This document shows positions 7,757 to 16,285 of a stretch of 64,000 nt of DNA, in pieces. Position 1 is the first letter of the stretch. The number at the start of each line of letters is the position of its first letter. This DNA comes from Mameliella sp. CS4 (GTDB lineage: Bacteria; Pseudomonadota; Alphaproteobacteria; Rhodobacterales; Rhodobacteraceae). Location of the stretch: NCBI RefSeq assembly GCF_019392335.1, contig NZ_JAHXRQ010000017.1, forward strand, positions 1 to 64,000, read 5' to 3'. Made by a program: the position numbers and the translations under genes. The notes beneath the pieces are model-generated. The model was not told where the DNA came from, searched no databases, and saw only the letters and a program-made list of their open reading frames with translations.

Positions 7757-9016
7757 ATGACCGACACCACCGACAGCCGACAACAGGGACTTGCCGCTTA
7801 TGTTGCCGTAACCGCGGCCTATTGGGCCTTCATGCTGACCGACGGGGCGTTGCGGATGCTGGTGCTGCTGCATTTCCACACGCTGGGCTTTTCGCCGGTG
7901 CAGCTGGCCTACCTGTTCCTGCTCTACGAGATCGCGGGTATTGTCACCAACCTCTCGGCGGGATGGATCGCGGCGCGCTTTGGCCTGACCTCGACACTTT
8001 ATGCGGGCCTGTCGCTGCAAGTCATTGCACTCTTGGCGCTGGCCCAGCTGGACCCGGGGTGGAGCCTGACGGCCTCGGTCGTCTTCGTCATGGCGGTGCA
8101 GGGCCTGTCCGGCGTGGCCAAGGACCTGTCCAAGATGTCGGCCAAATCGGCGGTCAAGCTGCTGGCGCCAAGCGGGCAGGGCGGGCTGTTCCGTTGGGTG
8201 GCCGTTCTGACCGGATCCAAGAACGCGATCAAGGGGTTGGGCTTTCTGACCGGCGCGGCGCTCTTGGCGGTGTTCGGCTTTGTCCCGGCGGTGCTGGGCA
8301 TGGCGGCAGTCTTGGGCGCGGTTCTGCTGGCGGTGGCGTTGCGAATGCCCCCGGGCCTGCCCACCGGCAAGAAAGGCGCCAAGTTCAAAGAGGTCTTTTC
8401 CAAGGATCGCAACGTGAACTGGCTGTCCGCTGCCCGTGTTTTCCTGTTCGGCGCGCGCGATGTCTGGTTCGTTGTCGGCATCCCGGTCTATTTCTACGCG
8501 GTACTGTCGGACGGCAGCGAAGCGGGCAACCGCATCGCCTTTTTCACCATCGGCAGCTTCATGGCGGTCTGGACGATCCTTTACGGCGCGGTGCAGGCCT
8601 ATGCGCCCAAGGCCCTGCGCGCCGCCTCGCGCCCGGCGGCAGAGATGGTGGGCGCGGCACGCGGCTGGGCCTTGTCGCTGACGGTGGTTCCTGCTGTGCT
8701 GGCGGTCCTGGTGCTGGCAACTGGTGACCCGGCGCCCTGGCTGACGGCAACGATCATTGCCGGGCTCCTGGTGTTCGGCGCGCTTTTCGCGGTCAACAGT
8801 TCGCTGCATTCCTACCTGATCCTGGCCTTTTCCAAGGGCGAGCGGGTGACGATGGACGTGGGTTTTTACTACATGGCCAATGCGACAGGTCGCCTGCTGG
8901 GCACGCTCTTGTCGGGGCTCAGTTACCAGGCCGGTGGCCTGCCTCTGTGTCTTGGGACGGCGGCGGTCATGGTGGCGCTCAGCGCACTGGGCGCGGCCCG
9001 GCTGCGCGCCGAATGA
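7757..9016 (+). CDS. arsJ: ArsJ, 1-arseno-3-phosphoglycerate exporter (MFS)
   Basis: A 419-residue, 12-helix major facilitator protein. The N-terminus AAYWAFMLTDGALRMLVLLHFHTLGF and the segment KDLSKMSAKSAVKLL are typical of ArsJ, and the GAPDH partner lies in the same operon. It exports the unstable arseno-sugar-acid made by that GAPDH, giving net arsenate efflux. The start is an ATG 4 bases after the preceding stop. It closes the operon; no clear terminator is seen before the convergent Hint gene. Confidence 0.92.
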   Translation: MTDTTDSRQQGLAAYVAVTAAYWAFMLTDGALRMLVLLHFHTLGFSPVQLAYLFLLYEIAGIVTNLSAGWIAARFGLTSTLYAGLSLQVIALLALAQLDPGWSLTASVVFVMAVQGLSGVAKDLSKMSAKSAVKLLAPSGQGGLFRWVAVLTGSKNAIKGLGFLTGAALLAVFGFVPAVLGMAAVLGAVLLAVALRMPPGLPTGKKGAKFKEVFSKDRNVNWLSAARVFLFGARDVWFVVGIPVYFYAVLSDGSEAGNRIAFFTIGSFMAVWTILYGAVQAYAPKALRAASRPAAEMVGAARGWALSLTVVPAVLAVLVLATGDPAPWLTATIIAGLLVFGALFAVNSSLHSYLILAFSKGERVTMDVGFYYMANATGRLLGTLLSGLSYQAGGLPLCLGTAAVMVALSALGAARLRAE

Positions 9017-9127
9017 TCCTGCAGGCGCTTGTCGGTCAGGTGGGTCAGGCGACCCGCAAAGGTGACAACTGCCGCCGCGACGAGATCCGGGGCAGGGGCA
9101 TCTCACGGATCAGCCGGTCACAGCCGT

Positions 9128-9826
9128 TCAGCGCCAGGTATTCGTCGTAGTTGTCGAACGCTGCGCATAGTCGACAAAGCTCTCTGTCGGGACCCCGTTG
9201 GCTAGGATGACCTCATGTGCGTCCAGCTCGATGTGCCAATAGGTGAAATGTGGCGGCGCCTCGGAGGTGCGCATCATCCTGATGGCAGAATGATCGATCA
9301 GGGCCGAGGCATTGACCAGCCTCCCGTCCAGCACCAGCCCATGATCCGGCGAGACATAAAGATCGCGGTCCGGCAAGCCGCCGCCAAGGGCGCCGGCTGT
9401 AATGCGGATGGGCAGCCGCCCGATGGGTTTGTTCACCGCCTGTGGGCGGACCTCCATCCGGGCCAGCCAGCGCAGCGGCAGGGCGCGCCCATCGGAGGCA
9501 AGGATCAGGTCGCCATGCGCCAGCGTCTCGATCCGGCGGGGGCCGTCGGGCGTGGCGATGCGGGTTCCGGTCAGGAAACAGTTGTAGACATTGGCGTTGT
9601 CGCCGGTCTGGGTAATGGCCTGCGTCACGGCGGACAGGGTCAATGCCGACAGATCCTCCTGCGCGGAATCGAAAGGAATATAATATTCCCCCAACCCGTT
9701 GGTGAAGATCGCATAGTAGTTGCCACCGATGTTGATCGTGTAGCCGGAATACCCCGTCGTGATCAGCCCGTAGTAGTCGAGCGAGTCAATGTTGTCGTCA
9801 TTGTTCGCGTCGTTCACGGTGGTCAC
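9128..9826 (-). CDS. Hint_2 (hedgehog/intein-type) domain protein, main reading frame
   Basis: A 232-codon frame starting at a GTG. The C-terminal two thirds is a Hint_2 domain: NCFLTGTRIATPDGPRRIETLAHGD with the self-splicing-type cysteine, then YVSPDHGLVLDGRLVNASALI (the histidine-bearing block) and HIELDAHEVILANGVPTESF. Roseobacters carry many such proteins, and their biological role is unclear. The N-terminal part is short, acidic and tyrosine-rich. The GTG overlaps the stop of a 32-codon upstream frame (GTGA) that reads like the true N-terminus, so the gene may be frameshifted or translationally coupled. Confidence 0.8.
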   Translation of the reverse strand: MTTVNDANNDDNIDSLDYYGLITTGYSGYTINIGGNYYAIFTNGLGEYYIPFDSAQEDLSALTLSAVTQAITQTGDNANVYNCFLTGTRIATPDGPRRIETLAHGDLILASDGRALPLRWLARMEVRPQAVNKPIGRLPIRITAGALGGGLPDRDLYVSPDHGLVLDGRLVNASALIDHSAIRMMRTSEAPPHFTYWHIELDAHEVILANGVPTESFVDYAQRSTTTTNTWR

Positions 9827-9921
9827 AGAGGGGTGTAGACAAAGCCTGTCAACGGGGACAGGGTCGTGCCCGTATCGGTTGCGGTAAAGGTCAAGACGCC
9901 GTCTGCTGCAAGGTCTGCCAT
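9823..9921 (-). CDS. 32-codon leader frame, probable N-terminus of the Hint protein
   Basis: It reads from an ATG at 9921 (MADLAADGVLTFTATD... ending VYTPL) to a TGA that overlaps the GTG of the Hint frame. The content matches the usual start of Hint_2 proteins in this family. One extra base just before the GTG would join it in frame to TTVNDANNDDN. Either a single-base frameshift split one gene, or this is a short coupled leader peptide. Confidence 0.5.
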   Translation of the reverse strand: MADLAADGVLTFTATDTGTTLSPLTGFVYTPL

Positions 9922-9926
9922 TTTCG

Positions 9927-9977
9927 GTCCCTTTCGTTCAGGGACTGATTTTTTTTAGTCCCTTTTTGCTCAGGGAC
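9927..9977. promoter_or_regulatory. Twin hairpins with identical stems before the Hint gene
   Basis: Two inverted repeats share the same arms GTCCCT/AGGGAC: 9927-9932 with 9940-9945, and 9958-9963 with 9972-9977, separated by a T8 run (plus strand). On the minus-strand mRNA the nearer hairpin buries an AAAGGGA sequence that would be the ribosome site for the ATG at 9921. On the plus strand the first hairpin followed by T8 could act as a weak terminator for the arsenic operon transcript. Confidence 0.5.
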
Positions 9978-10119
9978 AGGTTAGGTCAGGAAAGAAATCT
10001 GGCATAGGAATTTACCCCAATGAATTAAGGGGGTTATGATGCAATTTTTTGGAAATTGTGTTTGACGGTGTAACAGCCCTCGCCGCAGCCGCAGCCGCAA
10101 CCGAATGGCCGGGGCGGCA

Positions 10120-10581
10120 TCATGACTTGGGCGGCAGGGTGTCCAGGAGGCGATCCAGCCCAGCCTCGAAATCGGCCAGCGCATCGCCCAGGCGCCGTTC
10201 CAGTTCCTCCTGATAGGCCTTGGCCAGCGGCAACAGCTCTGCCATCAGCGCGTGGCCCTTGTCGGTCAGGGCAAGACGCACCAACCGCCTGTCGCCCGCA
10301 TCGGCAGCCTTTTCGATATAGCCTGCGGCCTCCAGCCGGCTGGCCGCGCGGCTGACTTTGCTTTTCTCCATCGCCACGCGGGCCTCGATGTCGCGGACAG
10401 AGACGGTGCTGCGTCCGTCCAGCGGCTGGGCCAGGTGGACCAGTACCCGCCATTCCGGGATCGAGATGCCAAAGCGTTCGCGATACTGGCGGGCCAGTGC
10501 CTCTGAAGTCTTTTCGGCTGCAACCGCCAGGCGGTAGGGGGTAAAACCTGCTAGGTCGAACTCTGGCAAGGGGGTGGTCAT
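10120..10581 (-). CDS. MarR-family transcriptional regulator
   Basis: A 153-residue winged-helix protein. The core includes GISIPEWRVLVHLAQ, VRDIEARVAMEKSKVSRAASRLEAAGYIEK (helix-turn-helix) and DAGDRRLVRLALTDKGHAL, the last with the conserved DxRxxxxxLT wing. It probably binds DNA as a dimer and responds to a small aromatic ligand, as is usual for MarR. No target gene is obvious: the neighbours are the Hint gene downstream and cobS upstream, 91 bases away. It might also act on its own promoter. Confidence 0.85.
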   Translation of the reverse strand: MTTPLPEFDLAGFTPYRLAVAAEKTSEALARQYRERFGISIPEWRVLVHLAQPLDGRSTVSVRDIEARVAMEKSKVSRAASRLEAAGYIEKAADAGDRRLVRLALTDKGHALMAELLPLAKAYQEELERRLGDALADFEAGLDRLLDTLPPKS

Positions 10582-10672
10582 CGCGGGGTCCCGTATCAGT
10601 CTGGGCGCAGTGTAGCCTCGTCCTCGTTGCAGGTGCAATGAGGGCGCTTGCCCGGCTGGCCGGTCTGCGGGA

Positions 10673-11425
10673 CTAGAGTACAGCGGCCAGGGCCAGCCAG
10701 CCCGCCGTCTCACTGGCAAGCTGCGCGGCCCCCAGCACGTCGCCGGTCTGCCCACCCAGCAGCCTGCGCGCCCGCCAGGCAACCCAGGCCGCAGCCAGTG
10801 CCATCGCGGCCAGCACCGGCAGGGCGGCCATGCCGACGACCAGTGCGGCACATAGCGCCAGCAGACCGCCCGGCAGCCATGCCCGCCAGGGCAGGGTGTC
10901 CCTTGCGGTGGCGGCCATCTGCCCCAGCCCGTCGCGCCGGGCTGGCGGCATGAGATCCAGCAGGACCAGCATCGCGAGGCGGCTGGTCAGGCTGACCAGC
11001 AGCAATGCGCCCCAGGCGGTCACAGGCAGTGCGCTCAGCGCCGAAGCCCCCAGCCCGGCGGCAAGGATCAGCGCGATCACGCCATAGCTGCCGACACGGC
11101 TGTCCCGCATGATCTCCAGCCGATGCGCCCGGTCGCGCCCGCCCATGCCGTCCGCGAAATCGGCGAACCCGTCATGGTGCAGCCCGCCCGTCAGACTTGC
11201 CAGAACGGCCAGCGCGGCGAAACCGGCGGCCAAAGGCGGAAGCTCCAGCGCCTGTGCGCCAGCCAGCACCGCCCAGGCCACAAACCCCAGCGGCAAACCC
11301 ACCAGCGGAAAGCTCCACCGCGCCTGCGCCAGTGTCGGAGCGGGATCGGCCAGCCGACCCATCGGCAGACGGGTCAGCATCATCATCCCCAGCCGCAGCT
11401 CGTCGATGCGGCGGCGCAGGCTCAT
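10673..11425 (-). CDS. cobS: Adenosylcobinamide-GDP ribazoletransferase (cobalamin synthase)
   Basis: A 250-residue membrane protein (called cobV in Pseudomonas nomenclature) that joins adenosylcobinamide-GDP and alpha-ribazole(-phosphate) to give cobalamin(-phosphate). Marks are FPLVGLPLG near the N-terminus, GGLHHDGFADFADGMGGRDRAHRLEIMRDSRVGSYG (the acidic metal-binding segment) and several hydrophobic helices. Its start overlaps the cobT stop (ATGA), making a cobU-cobT-cobS operon in minus orientation. Confidence 0.93.
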   Translation of the reverse strand: MSLRRRIDELRLGMMMLTRLPMGRLADPAPTLAQARWSFPLVGLPLGFVAWAVLAGAQALELPPLAAGFAALAVLASLTGGLHHDGFADFADGMGGRDRAHRLEIMRDSRVGSYGVIALILAAGLGASALSALPVTAWGALLLVSLTSRLAMLVLLDLMPPARRDGLGQMAATARDTLPWRAWLPGGLLALCAALVVGMAALPVLAAMALAAAWVAWRARRLLGGQTGDVLGAAQLASETAGWLALAAVL

Positions 11426-12429
11426 GCGTCCGAGACACCCGCTTCGGCAAAGGTTGCCATGCCGTTGTGGCAAGCCAGAGCGCCCTTGACGATCCCAAGC
11501 GCCAGCGCCGCGCCAGAGCCTTCGCCAAGTGCCATGCCAAGGTCCAGCAGCGGCGGTTTCTCCATCGCATCGGCAAGGCGCCGATGGCCCGGTTCCCGGC
11601 TCATATGGGCGATCAGGCAGTGCGCCAGAAGGTCGGGCGAAGTGGCGTAGAGCGGCGAAACCGCAGCGGTGCAGATGAACCCGTCCAACAGCACGGGGAT
11701 GCGCGCCATGCGCGCCGCCAGAACCGCCCCGCAAAGCGCCGCCTGTTCGCGTCCGCCAAGGGCGGCAAGGCGCATCATGGGCGCCAGCGCGCCGTGTTTC
11801 TCGACCGCTGTTGTCACGACGCGCGCCTTGAGGCTCATGCCGTCCGCGTCCGATCCAGTGCCCGGGCCGACCCAGTCCGGTGCGCTGCCGCCAAAGGCCG
11901 CAAGGGCCAGCGCCGCGGCAATTGTCGAGTTGCCGATGCCCATTTCGCCCAGCAGCAGGATATCGGCGCCGGTGTCTACCGCCGCCGCGCCCCTCTGCAG
12001 CGCATCAAGGCATTCTTCCTCGTCCATCGCCATATCGGTCGTGAAATCCCGCGTCGGCCGGTCGAGGTCCAGCGCGATCACGTCCAGTTCGGCGCCCGTG
12101 GTCTTGCACAGCTGGTTGATCGCCGCGCCACCGGCGGCAAAGTTCGCCACCATCTGCGCCGTCACTTCCTGCGGAAAGGGGTTCACGCCCTGCGCGCAGA
12201 CCCCGTGGTTGCCCGCAAAGACCAGGGCCTGCGCGCGCGTGATTTCCGGGTGATCGGTGCCGCGCCAACCGGCCATGAAACCGGCCAGGTCTTCCAGACG
12301 GCCCAGCGAGCCCGGCGGTTTCGTCAACTGCATCTGGCGTGCCATCGCGGCCTCGGACGCGGCATTGTCGAAACCGGGAAGATCAAGAGAGGTCACCGCG
12401 TCCAGCGACGCAAGGGGCAGGGTGCTCAT
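11422..12429 (-). CDS. cobT: Nicotinate-nucleotide--dimethylbenzimidazole phosphoribosyltransferase
   Basis: A 335-residue enzyme (cobU in Pseudomonas nomenclature) that transfers ribose phosphate from nicotinate mononucleotide to dimethylbenzimidazole, activating the lower ligand. Family motifs are LTKPPGSLGRLEDLA, FAGNHGVCAQGVNPFPQEVTAQMV, LLGEMGIGNSTIAAAL and the catalytic-glutamate region MALGEGSGAALAL. I use the ATG at 12429, which overlaps the cobU stop; an upstream extension lacks family similarity. Confidence 0.94.
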   Translation of the reverse strand: MSTLPLASLDAVTSLDLPGFDNAASEAAMARQMQLTKPPGSLGRLEDLAGFMAGWRGTDHPEITRAQALVFAGNHGVCAQGVNPFPQEVTAQMVANFAAGGAAINQLCKTTGAELDVIALDLDRPTRDFTTDMAMDEEECLDALQRGAAAVDTGADILLLGEMGIGNSTIAAALALAAFGGSAPDWVGPGTGSDADGMSLKARVVTTAVEKHGALAPMMRLAALGGREQAALCGAVLAARMARIPVLLDGFICTAAVSPLYATSPDLLAHCLIAHMSREPGHRRLADAMEKPPLLDLGMALGEGSGAALALGIVKGALACHNGMATFAEAGVSDA

Positions 12430-12938
12430 GCAGGTTTGACTTTCAGTGGATGGCCCGCGACGCAGAACCAAAGCTCGTCGCAGGCATGTGCTATGCGTTG
12501 ATTGACCAGCCCCGCCGCGTCGCGAAAGGCGCGGGCCAGGGTGTTTTCGGGGACGATCCCGGCACCGACTTCGTTGGTGACGAAGATCACTGGCGCGGAT
12601 TGCGCGGGCAGGGCCTCGGCCAGCGCCTCGACCGCCGCTTGCCAGTCCTCATCGGCCAGCATCAGGTTCGTCAGCCAGAGCGTCAGACAGTCGACCAGCC
12701 GGGGCGCCGTGCCATCGGTGTCCCGAAGGGCGCCCAGCAGGTCGCGCGGGGCTTCGACGGTCCGCCAGTCCGCATCGCGGCGAGCCTGGTGAAGCGCGAT
12801 GCGATCCGCCATTTCGCCATCATGGGCCTGAGCAGTGGCGATGTAGATCGCGGGCCGCCCGAGATCCAGCGTCATGCGCTCTGCAAGGCTGCTCTTGCCA
12901 GAGCGTGCGCCACCCGTGATGAGGATCGACTTTCCCAT
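12426..12938 (-). CDS. cobU: Adenosylcobinamide kinase / adenosylcobinamide-phosphate guanylyltransferase
   Basis: A 170-residue bifunctional enzyme (cobP in Pseudomonas nomenclature) that phosphorylates and then GMP-caps adenosylcobinamide. It has the P-loop ILITGGARSGKSSLAE at residues 5-20, IYIATAQAHDGEMADRI with HQARRDADW (guanylylation-histidine region), VDCLTLWLTNLM and FVTNEVGAGIVPEN. It is first in the minus-strand cobUTS operon, divergent from the phosphatase gene 45 bases away. Confidence 0.94.
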   Translation of the reverse strand: MGKSILITGGARSGKSSLAERMTLDLGRPAIYIATAQAHDGEMADRIALHQARRDADWRTVEAPRDLLGALRDTDGTAPRLVDCLTLWLTNLMLADEDWQAAVEALAEALPAQSAPVIFVTNEVGAGIVPENTLARAFRDAAGLVNQRIAHACDELWFCVAGHPLKVKPA

Positions 12939-12983
12939 GCGGTCGTGACAAAGCATGTTCCGATCTGGTTGAAAAGCCCCGAA

Positions 12984-13568
12984 ATGACGCTGCCCGACGC
13001 CTCTGAACTGCTGTTGATTCGACATGCGCCCGCGCTGCATGACGGGCGTTTGTGCGGGCGCATGGATGTGCCGGCAGAGCTGGGTGAGGCGGCGGTGTGG
13101 GAACCTCTGCAGGTCCTGGTGTCGGGGGTCGATCACAGGGTGGTCAGCCCCGCGCTGCGCTGCCGCCAGACGGCGCAGGCACTTTGGCCCGGGGCGGAAC
13201 TGGAACAGGATCCACGCCTGTGGGAACAGGATTTCGGCGCGCATGACGGGCTTCGGTTCGACGAGATCCCGGACATAGGCGCGCTGTCGGCCGCAGAGTT
13301 GGCCGAACACCGCCCGCCGGGCGGCGAAAGCTTTGCCGACATGGTGGCACGCGTGCGGCCCGCCCTGGAGGACCTAGCGGAAAGAGCGAGGCAGGGCGGG
13401 CCGGTTGCCGTCGTGGCCCATGCCGGGACGGTGCGCGCGGGCCTTGCGCTGGCGCTGGGCGTGGTGCCGCCGGCACTGGGGTTCGAGGTGGCGCCCTGGT
13501 CTGTGACACGCCTGCGCGCCTATCCCGGCGGGCTTTTGGTGATCTCCACCAACTGGCGTCCGATCTAG
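12984..13568 (+). CDS. Histidine phosphatase family protein, probable alpha-ribazole phosphatase
   Basis: A 194-residue phosphoglycerate-mutase-type phosphatase. The phosphohistidine motif is LLIRHAPALHDGRLCGRMD, a second arginine site is VVSPALRCRQTA, and the second catalytic histidine is in VAVVAHAGTVRAGLAL. In this cluster it most likely removes the 5'-phosphate of alpha-ribazole-phosphate or cobalamin-phosphate (the enterobacterial CobC role). The function is inferred from family plus location. It begins a plus-strand operon with the following kinase, cbiB and cobD. Confidence 0.8.
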   Translation: MTLPDASELLLIRHAPALHDGRLCGRMDVPAELGEAAVWEPLQVLVSGVDHRVVSPALRCRQTAQALWPGAELEQDPRLWEQDFGAHDGLRFDEIPDIGALSAAELAEHRPPGGESFADMVARVRPALEDLAERARQGGPVAVVAHAGTVRAGLALALGVVPPALGFEVAPWSVTRLRAYPGGLLVISTNWRPI

Positions 13569-13572
13569 CCCT

Positions 13573-14361
13573 ATGGTCTTTGTCGCGGGGCATTTCGGCG
13601 AGTGGCTGCAGGGGCGGCTGGGGCCTGACGGGCCTGTTGCCCTGGTGACGCTGGCCTGCCCGGACTGGGGTGTCCGGGTGGTGCGGCGGGGCGCTGGGGC
13701 CTTGCGCGTTTCCGGCACGCCTGAAGTGCTGGCGCCGGAGATGGTACAAGGGTTCTTGGCAACGCTTGGCGCGACGCTCGCGGGCGAGGTCACGATCACA
13801 CCCGATTTCCCGCCCGGGGGCGGCGCGGGTATGTCGACCGCGTCCCTGGTTGCGCTGGCCCGCCTTGCCGGGATCGAGGGGGAACCTGTTGCACGGGCCT
13901 GCCTGCAGGTCGAGGGAGCCAGCGACCCCCTGATGTGGCCGGGGGCTGACCGCCTGCTCTGGGCCTCGCGACGGGCAGAGGTGCTGGACCATGTCGGTCC
14001 GGTGCCCCCATGCGAGATACTTGGCGGGTTCCGGGGCGCCCCGGAACGGACCGATCCCGCCGACATGCGGTTTCCCGACATCTCCGATCTGGTCACCGAC
14101 TGGTCGGGCGCCGGTTTGGCGGCCAGGGCCGCGCTGGCAAGCGAGTCCGCCCGTCGCTGTACGGCGCTGCGCGGTCCCTCGGACGACCCGACCGAGGCAT
14201 TGGCAAAGGATCTGGGCGCGCTGGGCCATGCCCGTGCCCATACCGGCCCCGCCCGCGCCTTGATCTTTGCCCCCGGAACCCTGCCGGACGAGGCCGAGGC
14301 CCGCCTGCAGGCGGCGGGCTATGCCGGGGTTTTTCGGTTCATGACGGGAGAGGCGGAATGA
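13573..14361 (+). CDS. GHMP-family kinase, probable L-threonine kinase (PduX-like)
   Basis: A 262-residue GHMP kinase. The N-terminal GHFGEWLQG resembles the GExxQG opening of PduX proteins, and the glycine-rich ATP loop PPGGGAGMSTAS is at about residues 80-91. PduX phosphorylates L-threonine to give O-phosphothreonine, the substrate of the decarboxylase encoded two genes downstream. The pairing with cbiB and cobD supports that role. It starts 4 bases after the phosphatase stop and overlaps cbiB by ATGA. Confidence 0.72.
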   Translation: MVFVAGHFGEWLQGRLGPDGPVALVTLACPDWGVRVVRRGAGALRVSGTPEVLAPEMVQGFLATLGATLAGEVTITPDFPPGGGAGMSTASLVALARLAGIEGEPVARACLQVEGASDPLMWPGADRLLWASRRAEVLDHVGPVPPCEILGGFRGAPERTDPADMRFPDISDLVTDWSGAGLAARAALASESARRCTALRGPSDDPTEALAKDLGALGHARAHTGPARALIFAPGTLPDEAEARLQAAGYAGVFRFMTGEAE

Positions 14362-15293
14362 TCTTTGCGCAGGTCATGCTGATCGGCCTGCTGCTGGATG
14401 TGGCAATGGGCTGGCCCTCGGCGCTGTTTCGGCGCCTGTCGCATCCGGTGGTCTGGATCGGCGCCTTGATCTCGGCGCTTGAGGTGCGGCTGAACAAGGG
14501 GGGGGCACGGTGGCGCCTGGCCACGGGCACCCTGACCGTTGCTCTGGTCCTGCTGGTATCGGTGCTTCCTGCCGTTCTGGTGACGCTTGTTCTGGGCAAG
14601 GGCTGGGCCGCGCTTCTGGTGCTGGGCGTCCTGGCCTGGCCGCTGATCGCGGTGCGTTCGATGTACGACCACGTGGCCGCCGTCCGTGATCCGCTGGCTG
14701 CCGGGGACCTGCGCGGCGCACGCCATGCCCTGTCGATGATCGTGGGCCGTGACCCCAGTACGCTCGACGGCGCCGGGATCAGCCGCGCAGCCCTGGAAAG
14801 CCTGGCCGAGAACACCTCGGACGGGATCGTCGCGCCGCTGGTCTGGGGCGTGGTGGCGGGGTTGCCGGGGATCGTGGCCTACAAGGCGATCAACACGATG
14901 GATTCCATGATCGGCCACCGTAACGATCGCTACGAGCATTTCGGAAAGGCCGCCGCCCGTCTGGACGACCTGGTGAACCTTGTGCCCGCGCGTCTGACGT
15001 CATTGATTTTTGCCTTGGCATCCGGTGTGTTGCGGCGTTCTTTTCAAGTCGTCTTTCAAGACGCGGCGCGCCACCGGTCGCCCAATGCGGGCTGGCCCGA
15101 AGCTGCGCTGGCGGGCGGGCTGGGTGTGCGCCTGTCCGGGCCGCGCATCTACGGTGACCGCGTCGCGCAGGAACCCTGGGTCAACGAAGGCGCCGCCGAC
15201 CCGGAGGCGCGCGACATCTCCCGGGGCCTTGCGCTTTATGTCAGGGCGATGTTTCTCTGCGGCGCGGTCCTTGTCGGGCTGGCAATACTCTAG
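14358..15293 (+). CDS. cbiB: Adenosylcobinamide-phosphate synthase
   Basis: A 311-residue integral membrane protein (cobD in Pseudomonas nomenclature) that attaches (R)-1-aminopropan-2-ol O-phosphate to adenosylcobyric acid. Family marks are LSHPVVWIGALISALE, the SMIVGRDPSTLDGAGISRAALESLAENTSDGIVAPL block and AYKAINTMDSMIGHRNDRYEHFGKAAARLDDLVNLVPARL. It overlaps the kinase gene upstream and is followed 8 bases later by the decarboxylase gene. Confidence 0.94.
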   Translation: MIFAQVMLIGLLLDVAMGWPSALFRRLSHPVVWIGALISALEVRLNKGGARWRLATGTLTVALVLLVSVLPAVLVTLVLGKGWAALLVLGVLAWPLIAVRSMYDHVAAVRDPLAAGDLRGARHALSMIVGRDPSTLDGAGISRAALESLAENTSDGIVAPLVWGVVAGLPGIVAYKAINTMDSMIGHRNDRYEHFGKAAARLDDLVNLVPARLTSLIFALASGVLRRSFQVVFQDAARHRSPNAGWPEAALAGGLGVRLSGPRIYGDRVAQEPWVNEGAADPEARDISRGLALYVRAMFLCGAVLVGLAIL

Positions 15294-15301
15294 GGGACGA
15301 G

Positions 15302-16279
15302 ATGCGCGATCACGGCGGCGATCTGGACCGGGCCAAGGCCCGCTTTGGCGAAGGCGACTGGCTGGACCTGTCGACGGGGATCAATGCGGTGCCCTATCCC
15401 CTGCCAGAACTGCCGCCACATGCCTGGACTGCCCTGCCCACGCGGGCGGAAATCGCGGCTTTGGAGGCAGTGGCGCGGACCAGCTACCGGGCCGGTGGCG
15501 ACACGGATTGTGTCGCCCTCGCGGGCGCGCAGGCGGCGATCCAGCTGGTGCCACGGCTGGGCACCGGGCGCGAGGCACGGGTGGTTGGACCCACCTACAA
15601 CGAACATGCGGGCGCGCTGACGGCGCAGGGCTGGTCCGTGACCCAGGTCGCGGATGTGGACGGCCTGAAGGGCGCCCAGCTTGGCGTCGTGGTCAATCCG
15701 AACAACCCGGACGGGCGGTTCTGGACACCCGAAGAGCTGACGGACCTGGCGCAGGACGTCGGCCTGTTGGTGGTGGACGAAAGCTTTGCCGACCCGGCGC
15801 CGGAATACTCGATCCTCCCCTTTCTCGACAGTGCGCCCGAGGGGGCGCTGATCCTCGTGTTGCGGTCATTCGGAAAATTCTACGGGCTCGCCGGGATGCG
15901 GCTGGGGTTTGCCCTTGGCCCGACGGCATTGGTTGGGGAAATGCGGCGGCTGGCGGGCCCCTGGGCGGTCAACGGGCCGGCGATCGCCACCGGGTGCACG
16001 GCGCTGGCGGATGGCGACTGGCAGGCAGAGACCATTGCGCGTCTGTCCCGCGACGCGGTGCGCATGGATGCGCTGGCCGAGGCGGCGGGCTGGTCCCCCG
16101 TCGGGGGCACGGTCTTGTTCCGGACCTATGAAACGGGCGATGCCCTTGCCGCGCAGGAGCGGTTGGCACGGGCGCTGATATGGACCCGCGTCTTTCCCTA
16201 TTCGACGGGCTGGCTGCGGCTGGGACTGCCGGGAACAGAGGCGGATTGGACGCATCTGGAGGCAGCGCTGAAGGGCTGA
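15302..16279 (+). CDS. cobD: Threonine-phosphate decarboxylase
   Basis: A 325-residue PLP enzyme (cobC in Pseudomonas nomenclature) that decarboxylates O-phosphothreonine to aminopropanol phosphate. Motifs are DLSTGINAVPYPLP near the N-terminus, VVNPNNPDGR, VVDESFADPAPE and the PLP-lysine segment LRSFGKFYGLAGMRLGF. It ends the phosphatase-kinase-cbiB-cobD operon, with 6 bases between its stop and the end of the convergent cobQ gene. Confidence 0.93.
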   Translation: MRDHGGDLDRAKARFGEGDWLDLSTGINAVPYPLPELPPHAWTALPTRAEIAALEAVARTSYRAGGDTDCVALAGAQAAIQLVPRLGTGREARVVGPTYNEHAGALTAQGWSVTQVADVDGLKGAQLGVVVNPNNPDGRFWTPEELTDLAQDVGLLVVDESFADPAPEYSILPFLDSAPEGALILVLRSFGKFYGLAGMRLGFALGPTALVGEMRRLAGPWAVNGPAIATGCTALADGDWQAETIARLSRDAVRMDALAEAAGWSPVGGTVLFRTYETGDALAAQERLARALIWTRVFPYSTGWLRLGLPGTEADWTHLEAALKG

Positions 16280-16285
16280 TGGCCC

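Noticed and set aside
5866-7770. Open frame of about 630 codons on the minus strand opposite the GAPDH gene and the secreted protein gene
   Set aside because: Same shadow effect; low-complexity composition and no start signal, and it would cover three well-supported genes.
9017-9127. tRNA or small RNA gene between arsJ and the Hint gene
   Set aside because: I found no cloverleaf pattern, T-loop sequence or terminator here; no RNA gene can be supported.
10673-12429. CobS and CobT subunits of the cobaltochelatase
   Set aside because: The gene symbols are the same in another nomenclature, but these proteins are cobalamin synthase and the dimethylbenzimidazole phosphoribosyltransferase; no AAA+ or VWA chelatase subunit is present in the window.
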